From the NCBI GenBank assembly GCA_001939145.1, contig LSRX01001203.1, forward strand, positions 124,001 to 188,000: 64,000 bases of DNA, given 5' to 3'. The position numbers were made by a program, and so were the translations under genes. The notes below the pieces were generated by a model. That model was given only the letters and a program-made list of their open reading frames with translations, did not search any database and was not told where the DNA came from. Shown one piece after another: positions 51,000 to 61,083 of the stretch; within the stretch, counting starts at the first letter, position 1, and every line of letters begins with the position of its first letter. The stretch is from Symbiodinium microadriaticum (taxonomy: Eukaryota > Sar > Dinophyceae > Suessiales > Symbiodiniaceae).

Positions 51000-51680
51000 A
51001 ATCGTAATGCCCGACCCTAGATCCCCAAACCCCGAGATGCACCTTGAAACCCTAACCCAACCCCCGAGCGCTCAAGCCTGCTGCTTAGGCCCTAATTCCC
51101 AAACCCTGAAGCCGGAAGCCCTCACCCTTGAAATCCTAAAGCCTTCTAGAAACCTCAAAGCTTCAAAGCTTCCAAAGCCCGAAACAGCATGACAACAAAG
51201 TGCTCACAATACCCTTGCAAAGAATCTTCTAACAACTTCGAAAGGACGCCAACAAATCCCTGAAGCAAACCTAGAACACACCCCTCGCAAACATTGTACT
51301 GCCGCTGCAACAACCGAAACCCAGAAGCCGAAAACGGCACAGGATCAGCTGCAGACCGTGAGGTCTCAGAAGGGCTGTCAGGGTGAAGGCTTTTTTGTTT
51401 TTCCGGTGGTGGGGGGTTCTTTTTTCTCGATAGGGTGTTCAACTGTCATTTAGATCGTGTGTTGAGTTTCAATTTACGGCTTAGCGTCAGAGGTTTAAGG
51501 GTGTGTTTTATGGTTTTAGGACGTAGGGCTGCAGGATGCAAGGTTTTGGAGCGTGTGGTTTCAGGGTTCGGGGGTAGGGCTTCGATTCTTGACGGTTTTG
51601 CGACGCAGGGACGATTGCTCTATCGAGTTTGTTGTGCGGCTTTGCATCACACAACCCTCAACCCTGAACCCTGAGGAGAT
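51000..51680. repeat. degenerate telomere-like DNA in two orientations
   Basis: 51000-51180 has many decayed CCCTAAA-like words (AACCCTAACCC, CCCTGAAGCC, CCCTCACCC). 51430-51580 has TTTAGGG-like words on the same strand (GTTTAAGGG, TTTTAGGAC, GTTTCAGGG, GGGTAGGG). 51650-51675 returns to CAACCCTGAACCCTGA. It looks like an old, rearranged interstitial telomere tract. Confidence 0.5.
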
Positions 51681-52689
51681 TCACTTGCGGAACTGCCATG
51701 ATCAGGGAACTATGTGTCCACTTTTTGCATTAGTACTGCCCACGTTTGTGCTAGTGCTAGATGCTAGTGCTCATCACGAAAGCTAGCTTTGCAGGAGCTT
51801 GCAGGAGCTGTCGGTAAGTAAGAAAAATGGGCCAACAAGACATGTTCGGACGTTTAGGTCTGATACATCGGGATTTAGATACATGTAGTTGGGGGGGGTG
51901 TTGCCCCCAACCCTTTGGCCCTGAGCTTTCCGGGAGAAGGGGTTGAGTTATCTTGCTAGTACTCGTGCCATTGCTTCTACGCTTGCCAGTAGCACAAAAG
52001 CACAGCATTGGCACTAGAAGTACTAAGCACGAGGTGACCGAGGAAGGAAACGTGCGTAGAGCGCCACTGTGTGCTGCAGTCCCGTGAAGCAGCACACAAG
52101 CCCCAGTCCCACTACCTTTTCGTGGCCCCTCCTCAAGATGCACAGGCAGTGAAGCGTGCAGCGTGTCTCGAGAATTGGTGATGCAGCAGCCGGACGCTCA
52201 AATGTTGCTATCGCCGTTGTCCACGATGTCCGCATCTAAGCTGTCATAAGTTGAAGTGCGACTTCTAGTTCTTCCCAAATCTTCAGGAACACAGACGAAA
52301 GGTAAAGTGCTTGGGCCACATAGCCTGGGAAGCTCATCACAGCTGGGCATGTGCGCGGTGCCGTGGAGATGAGCAGGCTTATGCATAGTTGGGTTCTTGC
52401 ACTCTGCAGTGCGAGGGCTCAGGCACCCAGTACACCCCGCCAAGCAACGGGGTTCCTTATGCCGTGCCAGCACCAGGAATACCAGGACAACGGGCTGTTG
52501 CAAACGGTCACCGCCGTCTTCGGAATTACGCGGTTGAGCGTACTACGACGAAAGCTTGTGTCGAATGTGTCGAAAGGTTCAAGTACAGCATGCACATAAC
52601 ATACCATGGCACGATCTGAAGCTGAGAGCCTCAATCTCAGAATTGCCTCGAAAAGGCAAGCCACGAAAAAATCAGGTCGAGCCCCACAG
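51681..52689. other. no recognisable gene
   Basis: Overlapping frames on both strands without motif. Confidence 0.35.
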
Positions 52690-52771
52690 ATCTGAGTGCC
52701 TGCAAGACATGCTGAGTGTTGCGGAGTGGCTGGTCGCAAGAGGCTTGAAGTCAAACGGAACACTAATATAG
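52690..52771 (+). CDS. possible FN3-like module exon, block 5
   Basis: The frame reads LSVAEWLVARGLKSNGTLI before TAG. L-S-V-A-E ... N-G-T-L resembles block 5. No junction fixed. Confidence 0.4.
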
Positions 52772-53051
52772 GCCATCGAATTCCAATGACTGCTTGTCGG
52801 TAATAGGTCATCCGCAATTCCTAAAGTTGGGTTGCAAACTTCGGAGCTCAGGATCGCTCGCCACCCGAGCTTGCTACAGCTGCGGCTTGCCATGGCACCA
52901 GCAAGTGCGAGTTCCAGCTTGCAAGAAAACGATGCCACCCTTCCCTCCCCTCCCCTCGAGTCAAAACATCGGTGGTCCAATGTCGAGGATAGAAAACGAC
53001 GGCGCAAAGCAATCTCAAAGGGTGCTTTTGCTCTCTGCAGGAAGCCTGCAG

Positions 53052-53355
53052 ATCATCGGCCGCTGCAGATGACTGGGCGGAGCTGCTGACATTGATGGAG
53101 GCCACGTTGACAGCAGTGGAAAGTTCTTTCGTGAGGGCAGAAGTGCGACCACAGGAGGACGAGCTCGAAGAGTCGACCAGCAGACAAAAAGAAGCTAGGA
53201 CCAACACAGTGCGGTGGTCCTGGCTCCATGTCCTGGTCATGAGCGTTGCTTTGCTCGGTCTCTGCATCCTGATGGGCATCGTGATGGACAACATGAGAAG
53301 CTCTGGCCGTGACGGAGCCGAAGCAAGACTAGCGCTGCAACCCGCCCGCATCAGT
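53052..53355 (+). CDS. exon with transmembrane helix, unidentified protein
   Basis: The acceptor GCCTGCAG ends at 53051 and a GTAAG donor starts at 53356, with phase 0 at the donor. The roughly 101 codons read AAADDWAELLTLMEATLTAV, then an acidic stretch (QEDELEES), a basic flank (RQKEARTN), a hydrophobic helix LHVLVMSVALLGLCILMGIV (about 53224-53283), and MDNMRSSGRDG. This is a single-pass or channel-type membrane segment with a soluble helical side. I do not recognise the family. It could anchor the FN3-like protein encoded upstream or belong to another gene. Confidence 0.62.
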
Positions 53356-54485
53356 GTAAGACACTCTTTCCACTAGTTTCAGCCGTGCTCAGATGTTGCA
53401 CAATGTTTCACAACCAGGTGGCCAGAGCCATTGTGGTCCAACCCTTGTGCTGGAAGCATGCAGGCTGGTGGCACGGGATGAACGTTGATTTCCGCAGCTC
53501 TCGGGGTGGGTTTGTTTGTCCTAGAGATCAGTCATCAGCCCTGCCAGCATGTTTTCTTTGAGCACTTTGAAATAGGATTCGTTGTGACATGAGCAGGTGA
53601 GTGGCCTAGGTACCGTTCCGTTGATCAACGCGAAATACAACCTTCCAAGCGCCTCGGAATTCGTTTGGTTTGTTGAGGCCTCCCCAGGCCTCATCGCAGA
53701 CGTGAGAATTTGAGGTTTCGTCCGAAGTCTCTTTACTGGTAGCGCTGTGCCGGGATAGTTTCAGGTTGAATAAGGTTGAGAGTATACCGCACGCATCTAA
53801 CAATGCGCGATGGACAGCCCGTGGGTGAGAGGTCATGCACAAATTGGGGCAGCGGGGTAAAGCTCATGGTTCCCAATTGCTAGCCAGACCACACTGTGTC
53901 ATCGAATCCATGTCTTTCCAAGGTGACCCGGCAGGCAACGTTTGGATGGAGGAGAGAAGTCTGAAATCTCTGAAGTATCAAGTCCCCGCTCCGCACCCCT
54001 CCTGTTTGTAGCTTGTTCTTAGCATCAGGACGCGGCAGTGGTCATCGCTGACAAAGGTCGAACTTACTGGGGCACTTCCTGCAATGCCTCAGGCCCGCTT
54101 CCGAGTTTAGCCGTATTTGGCTGGAGCACAATGAAAGACTCTACGACACTTTTCAAGCCAATGGTCAGGCCACGATGAAAACTTCGATCCATCAGGTTAC
54201 ATCGAACTGCATCTCTTGGGGAAGAGGCTCGAGTATACCACTCACATCAATGGCGTCGGATGTGGCTGCTTCTTGGGTTGTGCGATAAAGCGTTTCTTCG
54301 CTATTGAGCTGCCGATTTGAAAAACCTCGGATCTTGTTGTCACTTGTTACTTGTTCTGTCAGCGAAGGTAATGCGGCTCTCTATTTGGTCTCCATGTCTA
54401 CAAGTCCTTGGGAGTCCGCTTGTGAGGCGCCGGAATGCTCTTGCCCTAGGTCATTCGCTTGTTGCGTAGCACACTAGTGTGCGTG
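53356..54485. other. no recognisable gene
   Basis: About 1.1 kb with no convincing frame or motif; intron or spacer. Confidence 0.4.
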
Positions 54486-54486
54486 G

Positions 54487-54552
54487 AAACAATCACGAAT
54501 GGCCTAGCTGCCTTCAGCACTCTGACTCGACACTCTTCGACGTCTAAGCTTT
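54487..54552 (+). repeat. left direct repeat of GC-rich element
   Basis: The words AACAATCACGAA, TTCAGCACTCTGACTCGAC and TTCGACGTCTAAGCTT recur in the same order at 55748-55810 with few changes. Confidence 0.7.
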
Positions 54553-55747
54553 TCTCCTAGCATCCCTTGTGCCTCGACGGTGATGTCCTTCATCGACGCC
54601 TCCACGGTTGCGCAGCAGCTGACCGACGCTCTATCGGCAGCTCGGCACATGGCGTATGCACCAGTGGTGGCTGCTGTTGGCGATCAGGTTGCTGATCTCA
54701 ACGACGCAGCTTCGGCGGCCAATTTGCTGCAGCAAGACCGCTCCGATACTTCGGCGGAGGGATAGCTGGGACGACGAGCCAGACGGCGGCACCGGCGGCC
54801 TTGGGCACATTCCAGGAGTCCGACGACATCGATGTGGAAGACCAGGCCTCCCTTCAGCGTTGCACCTGGTGGGGGGGCGACGCCAATCACCAAAAGCGGC
54901 GGCCGCAGCCTCTACATTGTACACCACTGGCTGGCTCCGAGTCAAGCCCAGGAGCTGACACATCGGCGGATTTCTGTGTCCAGCCGACCACTAAGGCGAA
55001 AGCCACGGCGCTCCTGAGGTCCTGGCATCCGTCGGCGGCTGTGTCCATTTCGACGTCCGGTATGGCCACCCCAGCCTGATCGATCTCGGGACGGCGGCCG
55101 CCCAATGCGGAGGAGATCTTCGCGGCGCTGAGGGTGCAGGCGGGGGCCACCCCGACGAGGGAGCAGACAGCGACAGTGCCACTGGGGGCGGCGACGGTGG
55201 ATGGCAGAGGCAAGGCGCCACCTGACGCCCTGATCCCCTCGACGACGCTGTTGGTGATGACAGAGGCCTCGACAAGCACGGGGCCGGCGGTGATCCACCA
55301 GGTCACCACGGCGACTGCGGAGCAGTTCTCGACTCTGGATCGGCGCTTTCGACTTTGTCTGCCAGTCAGTTTCTTTTGGGTGGCGGCGGTGGAGAGGCTC
55401 GAGTCATGGGAGATGCCAGCGGCGCCTAGGCCGGGGTGGCCCCAGCAGCCAGCCACAGAAGGCGATCGTTCCACCCCACTCCCGGCAATACGACGCACAC
55501 GACCCGACAGGTCACGCCGACGAGGCCGAGATTCCCGACGATTACACATGCCGCACAAGATCCGGATGGAGCGGCGGGGCGCGTCGGCGGAGGAGGTGGG
55601 GGGCCCAGCTCCCTTTGGCGCTTGGCTTGCGGCGACCTCGCGGAGATCCGACGCAAGAAAGAGGCGGGCCAGTTCCCACCCGAGAGACCACACGGCGCCA
55701 CCACCGAGACCGACTATTGGTTCGTCCCGGCTAATGTGGCCGGCGAG
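54553..55747. mobile_element. GC-rich element between direct repeats
   Basis: This 1.2 kb is clearly richer in G+C than its flanks and has open frames on both strands (+: 54580-54765 and 55134-55805; -: 54887-55777, 296 codons), partly because high GC suppresses stops. The + frame at 54580 reads MMSFIDASTVAQQLTDALSA and is the most protein-like; later + frames (GGGATPITKSGGRSLYIVHH near 54870) would need frameshifts. The flanking direct repeats suggest an inserted element, for instance one with short terminal repeats. No transposase or polymerase motif was seen. Confidence 0.5.
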
Positions 55748-55810
55748 TAACAATCGCGAACGGTGTAGCTTCAGCACTCTGGCTCGACGCGTATTCGACG
55801 TCTAAGCTTT
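55748..55810 (+). repeat. right direct repeat of GC-rich element
   Basis: AACAATCGCGAA, TTCAGCACTCTGGCTCGAC and ATTCGACGTCTAAGCTT, matching the left copy at 54487-54552. Confidence 0.7.
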
Positions 55811-55999
55811 AAACCCACCCTCGCCACCCTAAAAGGATTTCGGCGGCGGTCAGTCCGCAGCGGGTCGGTGCTGTGATGTGCTCCCGGCGCCGGCTGTATA
55901 GGTCCTGAACCTGCACGGCGCACGCAACGCTACATATCCACATGACGAAGTAAAAATCTGAGGCTCAGAGCTAGGAGTGCTGGGAGTTGTTGCTCGAGC

Positions 56000-56094
56000 A
56001 TGAGCAGCAGCGCTTTGACCTTGAACCAGGACTATTACTGTGATGCGATGAGCATATGTGGAGTGCAATGTCATGAGATCGATCTGCAAGAAGC
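56000..56094 (+). CDS. GH7-like (cellulase-type) gene, catalytic exon
   Basis: The frame reads LTLNQDYYCDAMSICGVQCH, then EIDLQEA. The Y-C-D-A ... C-x-E-x-D-x-x-E-A-N arrangement is that of glycoside hydrolase family 7, whose catalytic motif E-x-D-x-x-E holds the nucleophile, an assisting Asp and the acid/base. All three are kept here (codons at 56075, 56081 and 56090). GH7 enzymes cut beta-1,4-glucan and are secreted; they are known in dinoflagellates. The exon ends after GC at 56094 with a GA donor; the start is uncertain. Confidence 0.62.
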
Positions 56095-56214
56095 GAAGCT
56101 GAGCTCAACTGAGTATCAATGTGGCATCGGCGCACAAGCTGTCCTGAACGAGGCGTTTGCATCGGTGGCTGATGTGCAAATACATGAAGTAAGTCAGCTG
56201 TGAGCTGAACTCAG

Positions 56215-56293
56215 GAACATGCATGCGTTCCATTCCACATTGCACGACCTCGAGTCGGAGACGGACCGCGAGGGTTGGGATTGGGGATTCCAA
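56215..56293 (+). CDS. GH7-like gene, second visible exon
   Basis: The acceptor GAACTCAG ends at 56214. The first base completes Ala, so the join reads E-I-D-L-Q-E-A-N-M-H-A, giving the family's E-A-N after the acid/base. It continues NMHAFHSTLHDLESETDREG and W-D-W-G-F-Q. The intron (56095-56214, 120 bases) is GA-AG. The exact 3' end is ambiguous because CAAG occurs on both sides of the next intron. Confidence 0.64.
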
Positions 56294-57020
56294 GATTGTT
56301 TTATCAAAAGGATAGAGCATAGCTGGCAATGTGATGAAGGAGCAATGCATGCGTACTTGCAGCAGTTGTTAGCCTGCTCAAGAGCCTTTTACACGAACAC
56401 ATAAGTGACATAATCCAGCTACTTCGGCATTTTCCTTCCCGGGCAATCTTACCACATGTGCCCAACAGTTGACGAGAATCTGCGTCCCTGCAACGCACAG
56501 ACAAAAGGCAGAATTCGGGTTCGTGGTCAGGCAAGCGGCGTAGATCGGTCGGCGATCGCCGATAGTCCACAGTATGTGCTTCGCGATAGTCTCTGAAGGC
56601 TCCCAGCCTTGGAACTGGTGGAGGCCATCTGGGATGAAGTTTTTTTCTTTTACAAGATCCTTGCAAACCGGTTGCTGGGCAATTGTTCGCATCAAGTCGG
56701 TTTGCACTGGACAAGAACGGCACAAAGCTACTGCAGGATTTGGTTTCGACGTGTCTTGAGGGTGTGCAGTTTGGTGTCCAGGCAAATTGATAGAAATTGC
56801 TAGTTGCTTCGGCAGAAGGAACAGTCTGTTCAGTCAGACAGTGTTCTGTGTGGAAGGAATCAAAAGCCAACTGCCTCACCTTGCCTTTACAATTGGCTCA
56901 ACACTTCGGTGCTAGCCGACTCCAGCACAGTGTGGAGATTTGAGACTTTTGCGACACGGATCGTACTACGTACAAAAGCCAGGCTTGCCCAGTGAATTGA
57001 CTGTTGCTATGTCGTTCGAG
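56294..57020. other. intron of GH7-like gene
   Basis: About 0.7 kb without motif; overlapping minus-strand frames (for example 56304-56879) are not supported. Confidence 0.45.
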
Positions 57021-57062
57021 CAAGGCGGCGACACCTATACTGGGCCTCGAAACTTCGGATCG
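57021..57062 (+). CDS. GH7-like gene, third visible exon
   Basis: The frame reads QGGDTYTGPRNFGS. Joined to the previous exon it gives W-G-F-Q-G-G-D-T-Y-T-G-P-R-N-F, like the G-G---W-G-P-R-D-F stretch I associate with dinoflagellate members of this family. Both ends are approximate. Confidence 0.52.
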
Positions 57063-57180
57063 ACACAGCCACCAGTCACGAGAGAGAGCAGCAATTGTGC
57101 GGTTGGCGGACGGTGTTTTGGTGCTGGGCATCTCCAAAAACACTGCATTTCACCGAGCCTGCTCCAGCATCGCGACTAAG

Positions 57181-57270
57181 GTACGGGGACGGCAGCAACT
57201 GCATTGACACCAGCGAGAAGTTCCGGGTATCGGTGGAGTTTCCTGTGCATGATGCCTGCCTGCAAGATCA
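57181..57270 (+). CDS. GH7-like gene, fourth visible exon
   Basis: The acceptor GACTAAG ends at 57180. The frame reads YGDGSNCIDTSEKFRVSVEF and P-V. Y-G-x-G---C-I-D-T---F-x-V-x-x-x-F is the strand pair that follows in this family. Confidence 0.66.
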
Positions 57271-57934
57271 AAGAAGTGCAAAACTTGGCAACAGAAGTAC
57301 AGCGTGGTGGCCCTACGATGCATGACCGTCAACAGATGATGTAAAACGAGCAGTGTTGGAGCATGATGCTTCCCAATGCCTCGGCTGAGAGCAATGGTCC
57401 ATGATGGAAAGTTCCAAGGCTCCCAAGGCCCAATCCTTGGGTGAAAGATGTCTGAAGCATGTGAGGTTTCTGCTTGTTTCAAGGCTAGGATAATTCTGTA
57501 ACGCAGCTCTGCAGTAGTGGTGGTAGTGGTCGTTGTCTTCCCAGTGGCAGCAGCAGCAGCAGCAGCAGCACTAGCGGTGGTACTAGTGCTAGCACCAGTA
57601 CCGGTACTAGTGTACGAGAGTAGCAGTGCAAAGCAGTAGTTTGGGGAAGTTTGGGGGTTACTTCAGGGTGGACTGGTCTTCGACTATTGTTGAGGGGGCT
57701 AGAACAGCCGATCCGCGCTATTGCGAGGGCGGGATTGGAGTATCCAGTTGAACCGCTTCTCTACCTGCGCAGTCTCTCTTTACCCAAGCAATTCCGGGTA
57801 TCGCCTATACCAGGAAGGCACCGAGGAGCTCAAGAGCATTGCGGCCCGGCTCTAAATGGCATCATCAGCACCCGTCCTCGACAACGCAGCACACTGCATC
57901 CATGTTTGCTCAAAGTCAAAGCACTGGCCTTGAG
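57271..57934. other. intron of GH7-like gene, with (CAG)n and palindromic ACTAGT/GTAC words
   Basis: A CAG run at about 57548-57570 is followed by CTAGTGCTAGCACC and ACCAGTACCGGTACTAGT-like palindromes (57570-57612). No coding motif. Confidence 0.45.
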
Positions 57935-58010
57935 GACATCACCCTTTCGCAGAATGGTTGCAGCCTGCGATCATCCGCGTCGAAGTTTAAGGACTCGTTG
58001 TTAATGCAGA
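57935..58010 (+). CDS. GH7-like gene, fifth visible exon
   Basis: After GCCTTGAG (ends 57934) the frame reads DITLSQNGCSLRSSASKFKD. I-T-L-S-Q-N-G-C-S-L is the strand with conserved Cys that precedes the G-M-T-P-V motif in this family. The donor is not fixed. Confidence 0.58.
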
Positions 58011-58128
58011 GATGCAGAGTCAATAGTCCTCGAGAAGCAGCGGTGTCACATGAATACACCTACGATGGGCTCTGTGCAGTTCCGGTCTTGTGGCGCTTGA
58101 ATCTTTGCAGCAACCACTGTCTGACAGG

Positions 58129-58183
58129 ATTCACTAGACATCCTGAGCAAAGTGTTGAAAAAGGGCATGACCCCTGTGATGAG
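58129..58183 (+). CDS. GH7-like gene, sixth visible exon
   Basis: The acceptor TCTGACAG ends at 58128. The exon reads DSLDILSKVLKKGMTPVM plus one base. The donor is GC at 58184, phase 1. G-M-T-P-V-M is the family motif just before the strand S-x-W. Confidence 0.7.
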
Positions 58184-58319
58184 CGGCTCTGACGGCGGTG
58201 GGATGCATGTTAAGTATGTTTACCATTTCGTGGGGTGTTTGGTGTGAGCACAGCAACCTGGTCTTTCAGTGTTTTGAGGCTGTAGCTCGTGATGCAGAAG
58301 CCACGTGCAACAATCCAAG

Positions 58320-58400
58320 GTTACTGGCGGGATGCAAACATGATGTGGCTGGATGGTAACGGACCGGACGAGGCCTTTTTCGGCAGCGACTTCTTCCCTG
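58320..58400 (+). CDS. GH7-like gene, seventh visible exon
   Basis: The acceptor TCCAAG ends at 58319. The first two bases complete Ser, so the join reads G-M-T-P-V-M-S-Y-W-R-D-A-N-M-M-W-L-D-G. It continues MMWLDGNGPDEAFFGSDFFP. The intron (58184-58319, 136 bases) is GC-AG. The reading frame stays open to 58735; the true end is not known. Confidence 0.7.
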
Positions 58401-58856
58401 ACGACGTGTATCTACCATGCAGTGTCGCACAATCTGCTCTGCAGCGGAACGTTGTGCACAGCACGACAATTCATACATTCTGCACCACGCAAGAGAGCGT
58501 CAGGTTGACTATTGCACAGAAGACATGGCCACCTGCCTTGCACAAAGCAGTGGTTCTGTTTTGGCATGGTTCTGGTCTAAATGCCGGACTGGGCCGAGGA
58601 CTCCAACAGTACCTGTGCAAGCACCGTTTCTCGGCCATCACTTTGATCGGTTATTGCGAGAATCCAGTCAAGCAAACCAACTGTTTGCTGCTATTCGAAC
58701 AGCATCGGAAAGCACAACTGCATCCATCCCCGTGAAAACCACAAAAAGCGCAAAAATTGGGTCGCACACAAGTGGTTGGGGCAAGATTTTGCTGATGCTT
58801 CTGACAACGAACAGTGTAAACGCCGCAAGCTTTTGTTGCGATTGTTACGGCGCGCG

Positions 58857-58936
58857 TCGTAGTAGTAGTAGTAGTAGTAGTAGTCGTAGTCGTAGTCGTA
58901 GTCGTGGTCGTGGTCGTGGTCGTAGTCGTAGTCGTC

Positions 58937-58971
<35 letters not shown>

Positions 58972-59092
58972 TGTTGTTGTTGTAGTTGTTGTAGTTGTTG
59001 TACTAGTACTGGTACTAGTTCTGGTACTAGTACTAGTACTAGTACTAGTACTACTACTACTACCACCACCACCACCACCACTACTACCACTA

Positions 59093-59166
<74 letters not shown>

Positions 59167-59170
59167 GCGA
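58857..59170. repeat. self-complementary triplet array, (AGT)n ... (ACTAGT)n ... (ACT)n
   Basis: The left side is AGT/CGT-type triplets (58857-58970). The centre has TTGTTG and then ACTAGT/GGTACT words (about 58999-59050). The right side is ACC and ACT triplets (59050-59170). AGT and ACT are reverse complements, so the two sides can pair into a hairpin of over 100 bases per arm. The 398-codon + frame and the poly-Val/Leu frames crossing it follow from the repeat. Confidence 0.85.
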
Positions 59171-59357
59171 CTACTACGACGACAATAACTACCAGTATTA
59201 GTAATAATGATAGTAATAATAGTAAGGAGAATAATATTATTATTACTGGTGCTAATACTACTGCTACTAACAATACCATTGCTAATTCTAGTACAACTAA
59301 TAGTAAGACCAATACTACGACTTATTTCCTTTTGCTACCACCATCACTTTCACGTAC

Positions 59358-59372
59358 GCTTGCTGCTGCTGT

Positions 59373-59412
<40 letters not shown>
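59358..59412. repeat. (CTG)n microsatellite
   Basis: CTG triplets with GTT interruptions, after an AAT/ACT-rich stretch (59180-59320). Confidence 0.9.
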
Positions 59413-59413
<1 letters not shown>

Positions 59414-60900
59414 TGACGACGACGATTGCCACGACGACAACATCTCCGGCTGTCTTGCCTCGTGCTAGGACTACTTCTCCTATTAGATGGACGCACACCC
59501 ACACACACTCGCAAGAAGCTCAGGTAACCTTTACCGACTTTGCGCTCAGCACCCTGGAGCCACGAATCGAGATTGATGAGCCGTTACCTAGTCTAGCCAC
59601 ACTCTCTTCGTAGCAGGCTGTACAGCTTTTAATTCACAACAAGGCTGCATAAAGCCGGAATACCGTGTCAGTCAGCGCTGTGCAAGCAGCAACGCCATCC
59701 ACCATCGCATGCGACACCTGCAAACAACCATAGAAGAAAGGGGTAACCCCTCAAAACCTAGCCAAAGGTTTTGATTCGCTTATCCACGCATGCTTCGTGA
59801 AACCGTCGGACGTGAGTCTTCGTAGCTGCGGCTGCCTCAAGTCTCCTTGAGCCACAGACTTGGCTAAGCCAGCCATGTGGTTTTCCGGGATCGAAGTTTT
59901 TTAGAGCAAGGCCATGCCAGCTGGCTTGTGTCATCGCTCCCTGCCTTGGGGTTTACTGTAGCCTTGGCGAAGATTGTTGCTGGTTGCTGTGAGAGCATAT
60001 ATGAGAGAATGAAGGGAGTGAAGCAAAATAGTACCAAGTGTAGCAGGTCTTGAGTTGAGAGGAGCTGGTGAAACCCTCTCTGAAAATCACTGGTCGTGGT
60101 AGTCGCCATAACCATAAGAGAACGAGAGCAACGAGAATGGCAACAGCAATCTTCTGGAAGCCATGAAAGCGGACACGCATTACTCGTAAAGCGTTGGGAT
60201 TTTCAGGAAATATCAGGAATAGATCGGGCGTAGAGCCTTTGTAAGCAAGTTCGATGCGGGTTAGTAGGCAACCCCAGCCGCTGGTGTTTGGCAGCAAATC
60301 AGTGCTACTATAGCATTGGAGTTTGCTTGTTCGTGCCGGACTGCGACTTAGCATCGGCGCCGCGTTTTTGTCAGCCAAAGACGAAGCAGCACATCAACGC
60401 GCTGGTCTGTACCCAGAATCTGTGGCTTCACGCTGTGCAAAGCACTGGTGCCACGACAAGTGGAGGGAGCCGTCGCACACGAAAAGCTCAGCCTGTGATG
60501 AGGGTGCTGTACATCGGCAGGCGACTGGTTGAGCAACTGTACTTCCCGCCCCTCCACAACACACCTCCACAGCTGCAGGTTTGGAAGCCTGGAAGCTCAG
60601 AAGCGTTGCACAGCCATATACACGACCCCACGTGTCCCCATTGCCTGGACTTGGTCATTGCAGTGGGGCATGTCATTGCAGTGTGCGTAAGCACGAAAAA
60701 AGATTTGCGTCCAAAGGCCTTGCGGACGGTCGCAACAAGAAGTCAGCTTCAGCTACCTGTACCTTGCACACCAGGTCCTTTGACCGAAATTGCAAGGTCG
60801 GTCAGTTCGCATCGCAGGTAAGACAGGGCTTCAATTCGGTTTGGACGCATGTGGTGTGCGCCCTTGAATGCGGTTTCGGACACGACTCAGCATCCACCTT
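59413..60900. other. no recognisable gene
   Basis: A minus-strand frame (59953-60378) encodes a hydrophobic helix IAVAILVALVLLWLWRL with basic flank and a + frame (60288-60821) overlaps it; neither shows a family motif. Left unassigned. Confidence 0.3.
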
Positions 60901-60906
60901 GTGAAA

Positions 60907-61083
60907 CATGGGTTTCAATGCGATCATACATGTCCACGAGTTTTGCACGATTCTGAGCTTCGGATACGGATTTGGGATGGTTTGGCTACAGGGTCCAATG
61001 CTTGGGGTGCCTGCGGAAATTTTTGTACTTGGCGAGAGAGTCGGTCCCCAAAAGGCAACAGTGCGGATTGGATATGTCGCGGT
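60907..61083 (+). CDS. unidentified coding-like open frame
   Basis: Starting with ATG 60907 the frame reads FNAIIHVHEFCTILSFGYGF, then GMVWLQGPMLGVPAEIFVLG and V-R-I-G-Y-V-A-V before TGA. Its strand-like composition (G-V-P-A-E-I-F-V) recalls immunoglobulin-like repeats, but this is only an impression. Splice sites were not found. Confidence 0.28.

Noticed and set aside
54887..55777. 296-codon minus-strand frame as a gene
   Set aside because: High GC content leaves several frames open at once; no motif supports this strand.
56189..56214. GTAAGT ... CTCAG as a 26-base intron in the GH7-like gene
   Set aside because: Too short, and its phases do not join the two motif-bearing frames; the GA-AG intron from 56095 does and restores E-A-N.
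58417..59613. 398-codon frame with long Ser and Thr runs, looking like a cellulase linker
   Set aside because: The runs are produced by the AGT and ACT triplet repeat, and the frame differs from that of the GH7-like exon at 58320.
59845..59860. Reverse-complement CTTGAGCCA, possible leader relic on the minus strand
   Set aside because: A nine-base match is expected by chance in 64 kb.
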